Shown: positions 45,505 through 55,088, counted from the stretch's first letter. The stretch: DNA of 64,000 nucleotides from JAVJQS01 sp040218815 (GCA_040218815.1 JAVJQS010000003.1:186001-250000), one strand, 5' to 3'. Numbers and translations are program-made. Notes: a model not told the origin generated them from the letters alone.

Positions 45505-46394
45505 ATGAAAAACTTCGTACTACCCCTTCTATTTTTAGCAGTTGTTCTTTTTACAGCATGCAATCAAAAAGCTAAGACCCAACTTTCTAATGAAGAAACC
45601 TGGCGCTTGGGTTGGCGGATGATTAAAAGCACTATTGAAGCGAATACTGTGTTGGCTGAATTGCAATTTGATTCCTTATTGAGTAATTCCAATACTATTG
45701 ATCAAAAGTTCTTGATCACGGGCCTGGAAGTTAAAAAGGAGTTTGGAAAAACCGATGAGTTAATAGCAATATTAAAGAAGCAAGACACCGCTGTGTTGAG
45801 AGATATTTGCGTTCGGCAAAACTTGAAAAATTTGAGTCCTGTATTGGTCTTTCAAGTGGGAAAGTATCTAATAAAGCATTTCAAATCGAGCTCATTCAGA
45901 TGTATGTAAATGACCAAGCAGCAAGAGGGAACAAGATGCAACAGATTATTGATAGCTACAAGTTAGATACGGCAAAAATCACTAAAACTAGAGCCTATGC
46001 CGTAGATGAAACCAATAGAACCAGACTAAAGGAAATAATTGAAGCACATGGCTTCCCTACAAAAGCGTTAGTCGGTCGAGATGCTATGAATGGAATATTT
46101 TTAATGATACAGCATGCCGATCAAGATAAGGAATGGCAAAAAGCGCAGTTAAAGAACATTGAAACTGCCGTAAAGAATGGCGACATAGATGCTCAAAGTT
46201 ATGCCTACCTCTACGACCGTATAAAGATCAATAGCAGTGAAAAGCAAGTTTACGGGACGCAATTCGCAAAAGTAGATCCAAGGAATAAGGTACTAGTATT
46301 GGCACCTGTTGAAAATATTGAAAATTTAGATAAACGAAGAATGGAAATCGGCATGATGCCGATCGACATGTATAAAGGGTTTATGCTGGAGTAG
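45505..46394 (+). pseudogene. Frameshifted DUF6624 lipoprotein gene
   Basis: The first frame (from 45505) encodes a lipoprotein signal (FLAVVLFTACNQ) and about 100 residues of N-terminal domain. Homology-like text then continues in another frame (from about 45807: IGLSSGKVSNKAFQIELIQM) to 46394. The second part has DUF6624 features: HGFPTKALVGRDAMNGIFLM, IQHADQDKEW, AYLYDRIKI and QVYGTQF. The shift lies around 45800-45830. Sequencing error or true inactivation cannot be told apart by reading. Confidence 0.78.
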
Positions 46395-46515
46395 CGTAAA
46401 TAAAATACTACGTAAGCTTATTATCTGAAGAGAAATAATTTACTATTAATATATCATATCAGAGTACTTAAAAGTCAAACTATCTAAAAAAACCAAACAC
46501 ACTGAAAGGGAGTAA

Positions 46516-46680
46516 AAGAAAGGAAAAGGAAATGGAATTGGGTTAGGCGCTGCTTTTGGAGTTGCACTTGGAGCTGCCTTTGGTGCTTCAACAGAGGAGA
46601 TGTCTCTTAGTATAGCTTTAGGTCTCGCTATTGGTACCGCTGTTGGAGCAGTTGTATACATTTTAAAAAAGAGGAAATAA
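46516..46680 (+). pseudogene. Glycine-zipper membrane protein fragment
   Basis: The plus-strand frame reads GKGNGIGLGAAFGVALGAAF, then LSIALGLAIGTAVGAVVYIL and ends KKRK-stop. This gives two glycine-zipper helices and a basic tail. There is no start codon before the first helix, and a TAA at 46513 blocks the frame, so the N-terminus is lost or uses a non-standard start. An open frame on the opposite strand is only its shadow. Confidence 0.5.
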
Positions 46681-46696
46681 ATTTTTTCAGATACTT

Positions 46697-47574
46697 ATGT
46701 ATACAAAACAAAATCTAACAAGAATGAGAAATAATTGTATCCTTCTATGCTTTTTACTCTATACAACAACTGCTTTTAGTCAAAAACCAGCTAATTTGAT
46801 CTATAATTCAAAAGGTAAGGCGGCTACTTATGAAAAATGCTGAAAAAACTGGCGGAAAAAGACATTATATTGTTTGGCGAACAGCATAATAATCCAATTT
46901 CTCATTGGTTGCAATTTGAAGTGACTGAGGACTTGAATGAGACCAAGCCATTAATTTTGTGAGCAATAATGTTTGAAGCCGACAATCAAACAGCATTAAA
47001 TAATTATCTTAACGGATGCATTAGCGCTAAATAATTGGATTCAACAGCGCGACTGAGGCCGAACTACAAAACAGATTATAAACCCTTAGTTGACTTTGCC
47101 AAAGAAAAAGAGCTTGATTTTGTAGCTACCAATATCCCAAGAAGATATGCCAAGCTAGTTTATAAAAAAGGCTTTGAGGCACTTGATTCACTTTTAGCAA
47201 AAGAAAAAGAATGAATCGTTCCATTGCTAATTCCTTTCGATCCTGAGCTGCCCATCTATAAAAATATACTTCAAATGATGGGAGATCATGGCACCCTTGA
47301 ACTGGTTAAGGCACAAGCCATAAAAGATGCTACTATGGCTTATTTTATATTAAAAAAATATTAGGAAGATACGCTCATTATGCATTATAACGGCAATTAT
47401 CATTCTGATAAGTATGAAAGTATCCTATGGTATTTAAAAAAAGAGAGATCCGATCTCACTTATGCTTCAATCTCTACCGTTTCACAAGAGAAGCTCAATA
47501 AATTACAAGACGAAAATTTAGAACTTGCAGACTTTATAATAATTGTAGATAGCCATATGACAACTACTTACTAA
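46697..47574 (+). pseudogene. Decayed ChaN-family lipoprotein gene
   Basis: From ATG 46697 a signal-like segment (NNCILLCFLLYTTTAFSQ) leads to a frameshift in an A-run near 46835. The new frame carries the ChaN/Tiki-like pattern: ILFGEQHNNPISHWLQFEV, IMFEADNQTALNNYL, NYKTDYKPLVDFAKEKELDF, ATNIPRRYAKLVYKKGFEAL, KAQAIKDATMAYFI, HYNGNYHSDKYESILWYLKK, ADFIIIV. That frame is broken by four stops (TGA, TAA, TGA, TAG). ChaN proteins bind haem at the outer membrane; this copy is dead. Confidence 0.85.
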
Positions 47575-47833
47575 AAAATGTAAAACATTCCCTAAATTAT
47601 TGCAGTGTCGCTTTTAGGCAATTAAACTAACCAGTTAAAAAATTTGGTCTGTTCGAACAATTCACTAATTTATCAACTACCCTTATAAGAATTACTTAAT
47701 AATTCTCATTTAAAAATTCCTTTAATAAAAGTTAATTTAATGCTTGTAAATCAATTTAAATTATACATATTTGTTTCTGTAAAAAATGGGGGTACCGAAA
47801 ACCATTTCCAGAGTAGGTAAAAAAACAAGTTTT

Positions 47834-48256
47834 ATGAAAAAATTAGTAACTAAAGTATTATTTGCATTTGCAATTATTTCAATGATGTCTTCTTGCTCCT
47901 ACCGCTTAGTAGATTTTACAGTAATCAGTACAAAAAACGCTGAAATTGGTGCAGATCGTAGCAAAGGAGTTCCTACTGAAGGAAAGAAAGCGTATATTTT
48001 TGGATTTGGATGGAACATTAAAGATGCAACTGACGCAGCTCTTGAAAACGCTGGAAAAGAATATGATCTTTTGATCGACGGAGTTGTAAATTATGTTAGC
48101 TACCCATTTGTTGCTGTAGTTAAAGTTAAAGGTGTTGCTATTAGTTCAGCACAATTACAATCTGATCTAGGTATTGAAGGGTACAATGATTGGTTGAAAG
48201 CTCACAACATCAGCAATGGAGAAAATGTTGAAGTTGTTGAAGTGATCAAAGAGTAA
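47834..48256 (+). CDS. Lipoprotein, TRL-like family
   Basis: About 140 residues from the ATG at 47834, with a lipoprotein signal ending in IISMMSSCSYR; the longer frame from 47786 would bury this signal. The mature part DFTVISTKNAEIGADRSKG, then the WNIKDATDAALENAGKEYDL segment and LLIDGVVNYVSYPFVAVVKV resemble the TRL-like lipoproteins common in Bacteroidota. Function unknown. It is followed by a strong terminator. Confidence 0.78.
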   Translation: MKKLVTKVLFAFAIISMMSSCSYRLVDFTVISTKNAEIGADRSKGVPTEGKKAYIFGFGWNIKDATDAALENAGKEYDLLIDGVVNYVSYPFVAVVKVKGVAISSAQLQSDLGIEGYNDWLKAHNISNGENVEVVEVIKE

Positions 48257-48281
48257 TTACTAACATTGTTCAAAATAAATT

Positions 48282-48309
48282 AAAAGTGGCTTTGGGCCAC
48301 TTTTTTTTT
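48282..48309 (+). terminator. Terminator after TRL-like lipoprotein gene
   Basis: aaaagtggc and gccactttt form a 9-bp stem with a five-base loop (tttgg), continuing into a run of nine T residues in total. It lies 26 nt after the stop at 48256. Confidence 0.9.
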
Positions 48310-48382
48310 ACCCTTTGCTTTCTTAGTTATTGGCAATAGTCATGTTGATGCAGCTAAGAGATCAGCTAAAAATGAGCAGCTC

Positions 48383-50281
48383 TTATTTTGAAATCAACTC
48401 CTCCACAACCTCAGGATTTAACAAAGTAGAAGTATCTCCTAAATTCTCTGTTTCTCCAGAAGCAATTTTTCTTAAAATTCTACGCATAATTTTACCAGAG
48501 CGGGTTTTTGGTAAGCCGGCCACAAATTGAATTTTATCTGGCTTGGCAATCGGACCAATAGATTTACTTACCATCTCTCGAATTTCAGCTTTTAACTGAT
48601 CACTCCCTTCTACCCCATTGTGCAAGATCACAAAAGCATGTAAAGCATTTCCTTTAATTTCATGTGGAAAGCCAACAATAGCCGTTTCCACTACACTTTT
48701 ATGTTCATCTATGGCATCTTCAATGGGCGCTGTTCCTAAATTATGTCCCGAAACAATCACTACATCGTCTACTCGTCCCGTAATTCGGTAATTTCCCTCT
48801 TCGTCGCGTAGGGCGCCATCCCCTGGGAAGTATGCATTTTTAAAGGCCGAAAAATAGGTGTTTACATAACGATCATGGTCGCCATATATGGTTCTTGCCA
48901 TGCTTGGCCAAGGGAAGGTAATAGCAAGTCTTCCTTCTGCTTCTTGTTCTTCAATTTTATTCCCCTTTTCGTCCATCAAAGCCACTTGAACTCCCGGCAA
49001 AGGCAAAGTAGCATAAGTTGGTTTTTGGGGTGTAATTCCGGCTAAAGAAGAAATCATAATCGCCCCCGTTTCAGTTTGCCACCAAGTGTCGGCAATTGGC
49101 GCTTTACCGTTTCCTATGTTATTGTTATACCAATGCCATGCTTCCTCATTAATGGGCTCACCAACACTGGCCAATACTTTTAGCGAACTTAAGTCATGTT
49201 TTTTAACCAATTGGATGTCGCACTTTTCCAAAGCTCGAATAGCAGTTGGTGCGGTATAAAAATGCGTGACTTTATACTTGTCTACTATGTCCCAAAATCG
49301 ACCTGCATCGGGATAGCTTGGCACTCCTTCAAACATCAATGTGGTAGCCCCTGCTGCTAGCGGTCCGTAAACAATGTAGGAATGGCCGGTAATCCAGCCG
49401 ATGTCAGCGGTGCACCAATAGATATCTCCCTGTTGATATTGAAATACATTGGCAAAAGTATACGTCGTACCAATCATATACCCCCCACTGGAGTGCACCA
49501 TGCCTTTTGGTTTTCCAGTAGAGCCTGAAGTGTAAAGAATGAACAGTGGATCCTCGGAGTCCATGACCTCTGCTGAACAAGTTGTATCAACTTTTTCAAG
49601 TTCCTCTGCCCAAAAAACATCTCTTCCAGCTTTCATCTCCACTGCTGTGCTGGTGCGTTGAAAAACGATTTGACTTTCAATTGAATGAGACAAATCAATG
49701 GCTTCATCACAAATGGCTTTTAAATTGATGGTCTTCTCCCCACGAAACATTTCATTGGCAGTGATTAACAGTTTACATTCCGAATCATCAATTCTATTGG
49801 CAATCGCCTTTGCTGAAAAGCCGGCAAAAACAATCGAATGGATAGCTCCAATACGAGCACAAGCCAATTGTGCAATGGCCAATTCGGGAATCATGGGCAT
49901 ATAAATACAAACACGGTCCCCTTTTTTAATGTTTTTATTCTTCAACACATTGGCAAATTGGCACACTTCTTTGTGTAAGTCTGAATAGCTCAACTTTCTA
50001 GAGGCTTCTTTTGGATTATTAGGCTCCCATAAAATGGCTGTTTGATCTGGTCGGTCTGTTAGGTGACGGTCTAAGCAGTTTTCAGTGATGTTGAGTTTTG
50101 CATTTAGGAACCACTTGAAAGAAGCTTTATCCCAATCGTATTCTAATACCTTATCCCATTTTTTGTGCCATTGAAATTGATCGGCAATTTCCTCCCAAAA
50201 TTTTTCTGGCTGATCTATACTCTTCTTATACTTTTCGTGATAATCATATTCAATTTTGATTTGCAAATCTCTTATGTCCAT
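48383..50281 (-). CDS. acs: Acetyl-CoA synthetase
   Basis: AMP-forming acetate-CoA ligase, activating acetate through acetyl-AMP. The 632-residue chain has the P-loop YTSGSTGKPKGMVHSSGGYM (about 253-272), the DIGWITGHSYIVYGPL segment, the TWWQTETGAIM motif and the hinge/A8 region ITGRVDDVVIVSGHNLG. Lys597 in PKTRSGKIMRR is the catalytic lysine, the residue acetylated for control in other bacteria. The C-terminus is complete. It is a single minus-strand gene. Confidence 0.97.
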   Translation of the reverse strand: MDIRDLQIKIEYDYHEKYKKSIDQPEKFWEEIADQFQWHKKWDKVLEYDWDKASFKWFLNAKLNITENCLDRHLTDRPDQTAILWEPNNPKEASRKLSYSDLHKEVCQFANVLKNKNIKKGDRVCIYMPMIPELAIAQLACARIGAIHSIVFAGFSAKAIANRIDDSECKLLITANEMFRGEKTINLKAICDEAIDLSHSIESQIVFQRTSTAVEMKAGRDVFWAEELEKVDTTCSAEVMDSEDPLFILYTSGSTGKPKGMVHSSGGYMIGTTYTFANVFQYQQGDIYWCTADIGWITGHSYIVYGPLAAGATTLMFEGVPSYPDAGRFWDIVDKYKVTHFYTAPTAIRALEKCDIQLVKKHDLSSLKVLASVGEPINEEAWHWYNNNIGNGKAPIADTWWQTETGAIMISSLAGITPQKPTYATLPLPGVQVALMDEKGNKIEEQEAEGRLAITFPWPSMARTIYGDHDRYVNTYFSAFKNAYFPGDGALRDEEGNYRITGRVDDVVIVSGHNLGTAPIEDAIDEHKSVVETAIVGFPHEIKGNALHAFVILHNGVEGSDQLKAEIREMVSKSIGPIAKPDKIQFVAGLPKTRSGKIMRRILRKIASGETENLGDTSTLLNPEVVEELISK

Positions 50282-50568
50282 AGCAGAGGGTATTCTTTTT
50301 TCGTAAAGATAGTTGAGATATTATTAAGTTAAAAATGCCTCAAGTAAGAAGTACTTAAAGTTGAAGGATGAATGATTAAGCATGAAAGGTGAAAAGAATG
50401 ATAGTTGATAGTTGATAATGGGTTTTTAGATTTACGTCCCGAAGTTTCGGGATACGATTTTAGATTTTAGAAGAATTGATCATTAAAGATTGAACACTAA
50501 ACATTGAAAATCATAGTGTAGTTTGCGGTTAAGAGAAATTAACTTCACTTTGTCATTAATTTTAGCCT
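50282..50568. repeat. Intergenic dispersed repeat with hairpin
   Basis: The gap between divergent genes holds gttgatagttgataatggg, a perfect hairpin (tcccgaa, gt, ttcggga at 50437-50452) flanked by tagattta and gattttagattttag, and attgaacactaaacattg. The same hairpin-between-gattttag plan is seen at 14120-14155. No gene is seen. Confidence 0.6.
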
Positions 50569-51672
50569 ATGGCAGAAGCATTAAAAGAAGTTTACACCAA
50601 GGCATTTTTTGAACAACTGCTTTCAACTTTTCAAAAAGTTCTGCCCTCTATTAATAAGGAAGGGTTTTTAGAAAAGATTTTTACTCCTAGTTGGAAAAAA
50701 TTAGAGCTAAAAGCACGAATTAGTCACATTGCTGAAGTGATGCAGCATTGCTTACCAGCAAATTTTAAGCAAGCTGTACCCTACCTCATTAATCTCACAG
50801 AGGAATTAGAACGCAATGGAGTAAAAGGCGGATACGAGCACTTATTTATTCCTGAATACATCGAAAAAAAGGGATTAAATGAAGAGAAAATTGCTTTAAA
50901 CTGTATTGAAAAAGTCACCCAATTTGTAAGTTGTGAATTTGCCATACGTCCATTTATTACCCAAAATCAACAGTCGGTGATGAGTCAACTCTATAAATGG
51001 AGCAAACATCCCAATGAAAATGTCAGGCGCTTGGCATCTGAGGGATGTCGCCCACGGCTACCTTGGTCAGCCGCTTTAATTAACTTCAAGAAAGATCCAA
51101 CTCCTATCCTACACATCCTAGAAAATTTAAAATCAGACAATTCACTCTATGTAAGGAAAAGTGTGGCCAACAACCTCAACGATATTTCTAAAGATCATCC
51201 TGAACTTTTTCTTCAACTTGCTAATCGCTGGAAAGGCAAAAACGAACACAGCGATTGGATTGTGAAACACGCCGCTAGAACTTTACTTAAAAGTGGAAAC
51301 GCAAGAGCAATGCAACTTTTTGGCTATGCTGCCAACCATAAACTTAGCATAAAAGACTTTAATCTTGCCTCAACAAGTATACAATTAGGGGAGCAAGTAA
51401 ACTTCAGCTTTTTACTTGAAAATAAAGTAAATCAACCACTAAAAGTGCGCTTAGAATATGGCATTTACTTTAAAAAGCAGAGTGGCGCTAATACTAGAAA
51501 AGTGTTTAAGATCAGCGAAAGAAACATAAACCCAAAAGAGCAGTTGAGGGTTCAAAAAGCACATTTCATAAAGGCAATCAGCACTAGAAAGTATTATGCA
51601 GGTGAGCAGTTTATTAGTTTAATCATCAATGGAGTTGAACTTGATCAACTGGCTTTTGAGTTGGAATTATAG
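50569..51672 (+). CDS. DNA alkylation repair protein, AlkC-like
   Basis: A 367-residue HEAT-repeat protein of the AlkD/AlkC superfamily of DNA glycosylases for alkylated bases. The diagnostic segment RRLASEGCRPRLPWSAALI lies near residues 149-167 and is followed by helical repeats (SLYVRKSVANNLNDISKDHP, DWIVKHAARTLLKSGN). The last 100 residues (VNFSFLLENKVNQPLKVRLE, ISTRKYYAGEQFISLIING) form an immunoglobulin-like tail, which is known in one AlkC subgroup. Lesion specificity is inferred from the family. Confidence 0.88.
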   Translation: MAEALKEVYTKAFFEQLLSTFQKVLPSINKEGFLEKIFTPSWKKLELKARISHIAEVMQHCLPANFKQAVPYLINLTEELERNGVKGGYEHLFIPEYIEKKGLNEEKIALNCIEKVTQFVSCEFAIRPFITQNQQSVMSQLYKWSKHPNENVRRLASEGCRPRLPWSAALINFKKDPTPILHILENLKSDNSLYVRKSVANNLNDISKDHPELFLQLANRWKGKNEHSDWIVKHAARTLLKSGNARAMQLFGYAANHKLSIKDFNLASTSIQLGEQVNFSFLLENKVNQPLKVRLEYGIYFKKQSGANTRKVFKISERNINPKEQLRVQKAHFIKAISTRKYYAGEQFISLIINGVELDQLAFELEL

Positions 51673-51733
51673 GCTTCAACCACTCATCAAAAAATTAGAC
51701 CAATACTCCATTTAATTCTCTAATTTAGACAAC

Positions 51734-52186
51734 ATGGAAACGGAACTTTTTACACCTGCAGTAATATGGTTTTTAGTAGGAACAGCTCTTTTGCTATTAG
51801 AGCTAGCCATTCCGGGCTTAATAATTGTTTTTTTTGGTGCTGGAGCATGGATAACTGCAGCATGCCTATTACTTTTTGACCTGAACTTTAATTCGCAATT
51901 GCTCATCTTTTTACTTACTTCACTTGGAAGCCTTTTTACCTTACGCCACAGTATCAGAAAAAAATACATGGATTTTTCAGTCGAAGGCGCAGATCCCCAA
52001 AATAATGCCTTTATAGGCAGTAAGGCCATAAGCTTAACAGAAATTAGTCCTGAAAAAGATGGAAAGGTGGAGTTTAATGGAAGCCAATGGGAAGCGAGCA
52101 CAAATTCACTTATTAAAGCAAACACCAATGTCAGGATAATTGGCATGAAAAGCATCAAACTAATTGTAGAACCCTTTAATCAATAA
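51734..52186 (+). CDS. NfeD-like membrane protein
   Basis: A 150-residue protein with two to three N-terminal hydrophobic segments (WFLVGTALLLLELAIPGLII, ITAACLLLFDL, LLIFLLTSLG) and a C-terminal OB-fold domain (IGSKAISLTEISPEKDGKVE, NVRIIGMKSIKLIVEP). This is the short NfeD type that is nearly always paired with an SPFH protein. Here the SPFH gene begins 4 nt downstream. Proposed role: membrane microdomain organisation or quality control. Confidence 0.92.
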   Translation: METELFTPAVIWFLVGTALLLLELAIPGLIIVFFGAGAWITAACLLLFDLNFNSQLLIFLLTSLGSLFTLRHSIRKKYMDFSVEGADPQNNAFIGSKAISLTEISPEKDGKVEFNGSQWEASTNSLIKANTNVRIIGMKSIKLIVEPFNQ

Positions 52187-52190
52187 TACT

Positions 52191-53120
52191 ATGCCTTTAA
52201 ATCCCGGAACTATCATCTTTATTGGATTGCTACTTGTAGCAATTTTCCTTTTCTTTTCTACCATTAAAATTGTGCCTCAGCGATCTGCTTTTGTAGTAGA
52301 ACGATTTGGGAAATACAGAACTACCCTTCTAGCGGGTTTTCATATCATTATTCCCTTTGTAGACAAGGTAGCGTATAAGCACACCTTAAAAGAGCAAGTG
52401 ATTGATGTAATGGCACAAACCTGCATCACCAAAGATAATATTTCCGTTGAAGTAGATGGAGTACTTTATTTACAAGTGATGGATGCCCACAAGGCTTCTT
52501 ATGGCATTGATAACTATCCTTTTGCTTCTACTCAATTGGCTCAAACCACTATGCGGAGTATTATCGGACGAATGGAGCTGGACAAAACTTTTGAAGAACG
52601 AGAGCACATCAACTCTACCATTGTTGAGGCAGTAGATAAGGCCAGTGATCCTTGGGGTATAAAGGTAACCCGTTATGAAATTAAAAACATTACCCCTCCA
52701 CAGAGTATTAAAGATGCCATGGAAAAGCAGATGCGTGCTGAACGAGAAAAAAGAGCAACAATCGCCACTTCTGAAGGGGAACGCCAGGCCATAATGAATC
52801 GAGCAGATGGAGATCGTCAAGAATTAATCGCTACTTCAGAGGGTGAGAAACAAAAACGAATTAATGAAGCTGAAGGACAAGCTGCTGAAATTTTAAGTGT
52901 TGCAGAAGCAACTGCGGAGGGTATTCGAAAGATTGCCTTAGCGATTCAAGATAAAGGTGGTCATGAAGCCGTAAACTTAAGAGTAGCTGAACAATACATT
53001 GAACAATTCGGCAAACTAGCAAAGGAAGGAAATACCATCATTCTGCCATCTGACTTAACTGATGTTTCTAGTTTAGTAGCTACTGCTACTTCTGTTATAA
53101 AACAGCAAAAGAAAGTTTAA
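52191..53120 (+). CDS. SPFH/Band 7 protein, paraslipin (QmcA-like)
   Basis: A 309-residue membrane-anchored protein. An N-terminal hydrophobic anchor (6-23) is followed by the SPFH domain (VPQRSAFVVERFGKYRTTLL, PFVDKVAYKHTLKEQVIDV), then a long charged helix with GERQAIMNRADGDRQELIAT repeats that drives oligomerisation. Length and the DPWGIKVTRYEIKNITPP motif match paraslipin/QmcA. It forms an operon with nfeD upstream and a small membrane protein downstream. Confidence 0.94.
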   Translation: MPLNPGTIIFIGLLLVAIFLFFSTIKIVPQRSAFVVERFGKYRTTLLAGFHIIIPFVDKVAYKHTLKEQVIDVMAQTCITKDNISVEVDGVLYLQVMDAHKASYGIDNYPFASTQLAQTTMRSIIGRMELDKTFEEREHINSTIVEAVDKASDPWGIKVTRYEIKNITPPQSIKDAMEKQMRAEREKRATIATSEGERQAIMNRADGDRQELIATSEGEKQKRINEAEGQAAEILSVAEATAEGIRKIALAIQDKGGHEAVNLRVAEQYIEQFGKLAKEGNTIILPSDLTDVSSLVATATSVIKQQKKV

Positions 53121-53126
53121 AGAACC

Positions 53127-53303
53127 ATGAAACCAAGCGAACGTTCAATTGCTTTTTTTGCAACTCTATTGCTTACTTTTGGTATTACTGGTTTAGATTT
53201 TGAGTATCCTGCTTTTCAATACAACCAACTAGAATATCTTATGATTGGCTCAGGGACAATTCTTGCTGTAATTTTTTTAATTGGCCGAATAAAAGCCAAA
53301 TAA
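53127..53303 (+). CDS. Small two-helix membrane protein
   Basis: A 58-residue protein starting MKPSERSIAFFATLLLTFGI, with two hydrophobic segments (about 8-20 and 38-51) separated by a tyrosine-rich loop (FEYPAFQYNQLEYL). It begins 6 nt after the SPFH gene and ends 10 nt before crtY, so it belongs to the same transcription unit. No family is recognised. Confidence 0.65.
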   Translation: MKPSERSIAFFATLLLTFGITGLDFEYPAFQYNQLEYLMIGSGTILAVIFLIGRIKAK

Positions 53304-53313
53304 TCTCGCGTTA

Positions 53314-54447
53314 GTGGCTTCAATAATTCCTTTCGACTTTTTAATTATTGGTGGCGGCCTAGCAGGTTTGCAATTGGCCCTTGCTTTTTCTGAAGATGAC
53401 TATTTCAAAGATAAAAACATTGGAATTGTCGAGCCGTCCTCAAAAACTGCTAATGATAAAACCTGGTGTTTTTGGGAAAAAGGAAATGGGAAATGGGAAT
53501 CGATTTTACATCATCAATGGGACCAAGGTTTTTTTAAATCTAAAACAGAACTGGTAGCATTAACCATGGGAGAGTATTCCTATAAGATGATTCGCTCCTC
53601 AAACTTCTATGATTATGCCAAAAAAACAATAGCGAAAAAAGCTAACATTGAATGGATAAAAGATGAAATCAAAAGCATAAAAAATAATACGTGTGTTGGA
53701 AAAAAGTCAAACTATCAAGCAGAATATGTATTTGATAGTCGGATTTCAATTGACTTTTTTACAAGCAATAAACACATCCATATTAAACAGCCTTTTAAAG
53801 GGTGGTTAATAAAAACTGAAAATCCAGTTTTTAACCCTCATGAATTCACTATGATGGATTTTTCATTAGGATATAAAAAATTATGTTGCTTCACTTATGT
53901 GCTACCTACCTCAACTACAGAGGCCTTGGTAGAGTTTACTTTTTTTATACCTGAATTGGTAGCAGACGAAGAGTATGATGAATTGCTTAAAGAATATATT
54001 GAGGAGAAATTAGGAGTTGAAAAGTATAGTATTACAGAGGTTGAACAAGGGGAAGTTCCTATGACCAGCTACCCCTTTTGGCAAGAAAACACCAATGACT
54101 ATTTAAAAATCGGCACCGCCGGAGGATGGGTTAAAGCCTCATCAGGGTATTCTTTTAAGAGTGCTGAACGAAAAGTAGCTCAGGTGTTGAAAAACTTAAA
54201 ATCAGGAGTTCGACCTGACAAAAACTTATTTTCGAGAAGGCATCAATTTTATGATAAAATAATGCTTCGGGTGTTACAAGATGAGAATGAATTTGGAAGA
54301 GAGTTATTCAAAGAAATGTATTTCAAAAATTCTACTGCACAAATTTTTAAATTTCTTGATGAAGACACTAATTTTGTAGAAGATTTTAAAATTATAAACA
54401 GTTTCAAAAAAGCACCATTTATTAGGAGCTTGTTGAAAGAAATTTAA
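53314..54447 (+). CDS. crtY: Lycopene beta-cyclase
   Basis: A flavoprotein that closes the beta-ionone rings of lycopene. The FAD-binding motif DFLIIGGGLAGLQLALAF is at residues 6-23, followed by the family's NDKTWCFWE, FKGWLIKTENPVF, TEALVEFTFF and GTAGGWVKASSGYSF motifs. The 377-residue length fits CrtY. The start is a GTG at 53314; no ATG lies near enough to keep the FAD motif. Other carotenoid genes are not in the window. Predicted product: beta-carotene, possibly a zeaxanthin precursor. Confidence 0.93.
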   Translation: MASIIPFDFLIIGGGLAGLQLALAFSEDDYFKDKNIGIVEPSSKTANDKTWCFWEKGNGKWESILHHQWDQGFFKSKTELVALTMGEYSYKMIRSSNFYDYAKKTIAKKANIEWIKDEIKSIKNNTCVGKKSNYQAEYVFDSRISIDFFTSNKHIHIKQPFKGWLIKTENPVFNPHEFTMMDFSLGYKKLCCFTYVLPTSTTEALVEFTFFIPELVADEEYDELLKEYIEEKLGVEKYSITEVEQGEVPMTSYPFWQENTNDYLKIGTAGGWVKASSGYSFKSAERKVAQVLKNLKSGVRPDKNLFSRRHQFYDKIMLRVLQDENEFGRELFKEMYFKNSTAQIFKFLDEDTNFVEDFKIINSFKKAPFIRSLLKEI

Positions 54448-54453
54448 GAACTT

Positions 54454-54762
54454 ATGTTTGGAAAAATGGGTGATATGATGGGTAAGTTGAAGGAAATGCA
54501 ACAACAATCCGAAGAAGTAAAGAAAAGACTAGACACCATTAGCGTTGATGCAGATGCTGAAAATGGAATGGTAAAGGTGAAGTGCACTGGAAATAGAAAA
54601 ATCACCTCCATTCAGATCAACGAAGACTTAATGAATGATAAGGAACAACTTGAAGATTTAACACTATTAGCCATTAATCGTGCCTTAGACAAAGCGGAAA
54701 AAGTAGCAGAATCAGAAATGCAAGGCATTGCAAAAGGAATGTTACCTGGAATGGGCATGTAG
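54454..54762 (+). CDS. YbaB/EbfC nucleoid-associated protein
   Basis: A 102-residue DNA-binding protein with the YbaB/EbfC pattern: an N-terminal glycine/methionine-rich segment, MGKLKEMQQQSEEVKKRL helix, GMVKVKCTGNRKITSIQINE strands, and a C-terminal helix ending in GMLPGMGM. Members bind DNA as dimers. It starts 6 nt after crtY, probably in the same transcript. Confidence 0.94.
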   Translation: MFGKMGDMMGKLKEMQQQSEEVKKRLDTISVDADAENGMVKVKCTGNRKITSIQINEDLMNDKEQLEDLTLLAINRALDKAEKVAESEMQGIAKGMLPGMGM

Positions 54763-55088
54763 CTCCCATATTACAACTGTTTATATTGGGTTTTAACTTG
54801 AAGTGCTAAAAAGCAATTCTAAAAGTTAATTTATTCTAAATAAAATTATTTTAAAGTTATTAGTGAGCTCGATTAGAAGATTTCAACTTTTCTAAGCTCA
54901 GCATACTTATTCGATACTTTCTCTTCTAAATAAGTCATAAATTATAATACGTCTTCTTTTTGGTAACATAATAAGTTTATTCTACGTAATAAACGGTTAT
55001 GTAGAAATTTTCTATTTTAAACTCTAGACTATTATTTCTTATTTATATGAAAGTCATTACTTTTTCATTACTGACTATTTTAAAGAAG
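54763..55088. other. AT-rich leader region with inverted repeats
   Basis: No gene is seen. A hairpin-like stretch at about 54865-54900 pairs gagct with agctc and ttagaag with cttttctaa. A second inverted pair, ctacgtaa and ttatgtag, lies near 54985-55005. The last 50 nt are the AT-rich leader of the T9SS cargo gene. Confidence 0.45.

Noticed and set aside
45800..45830. Programmed ribosomal frameshift in the DUF6624 gene
   Set aside because: No slippery heptamer or downstream stem is evident, and neighbouring genes are also decaying.
46446..46661. 71-codon minus-strand frame
   Set aside because: The alanine/proline-rich translation is the reverse reading of the glycine-zipper fragment on the plus strand.
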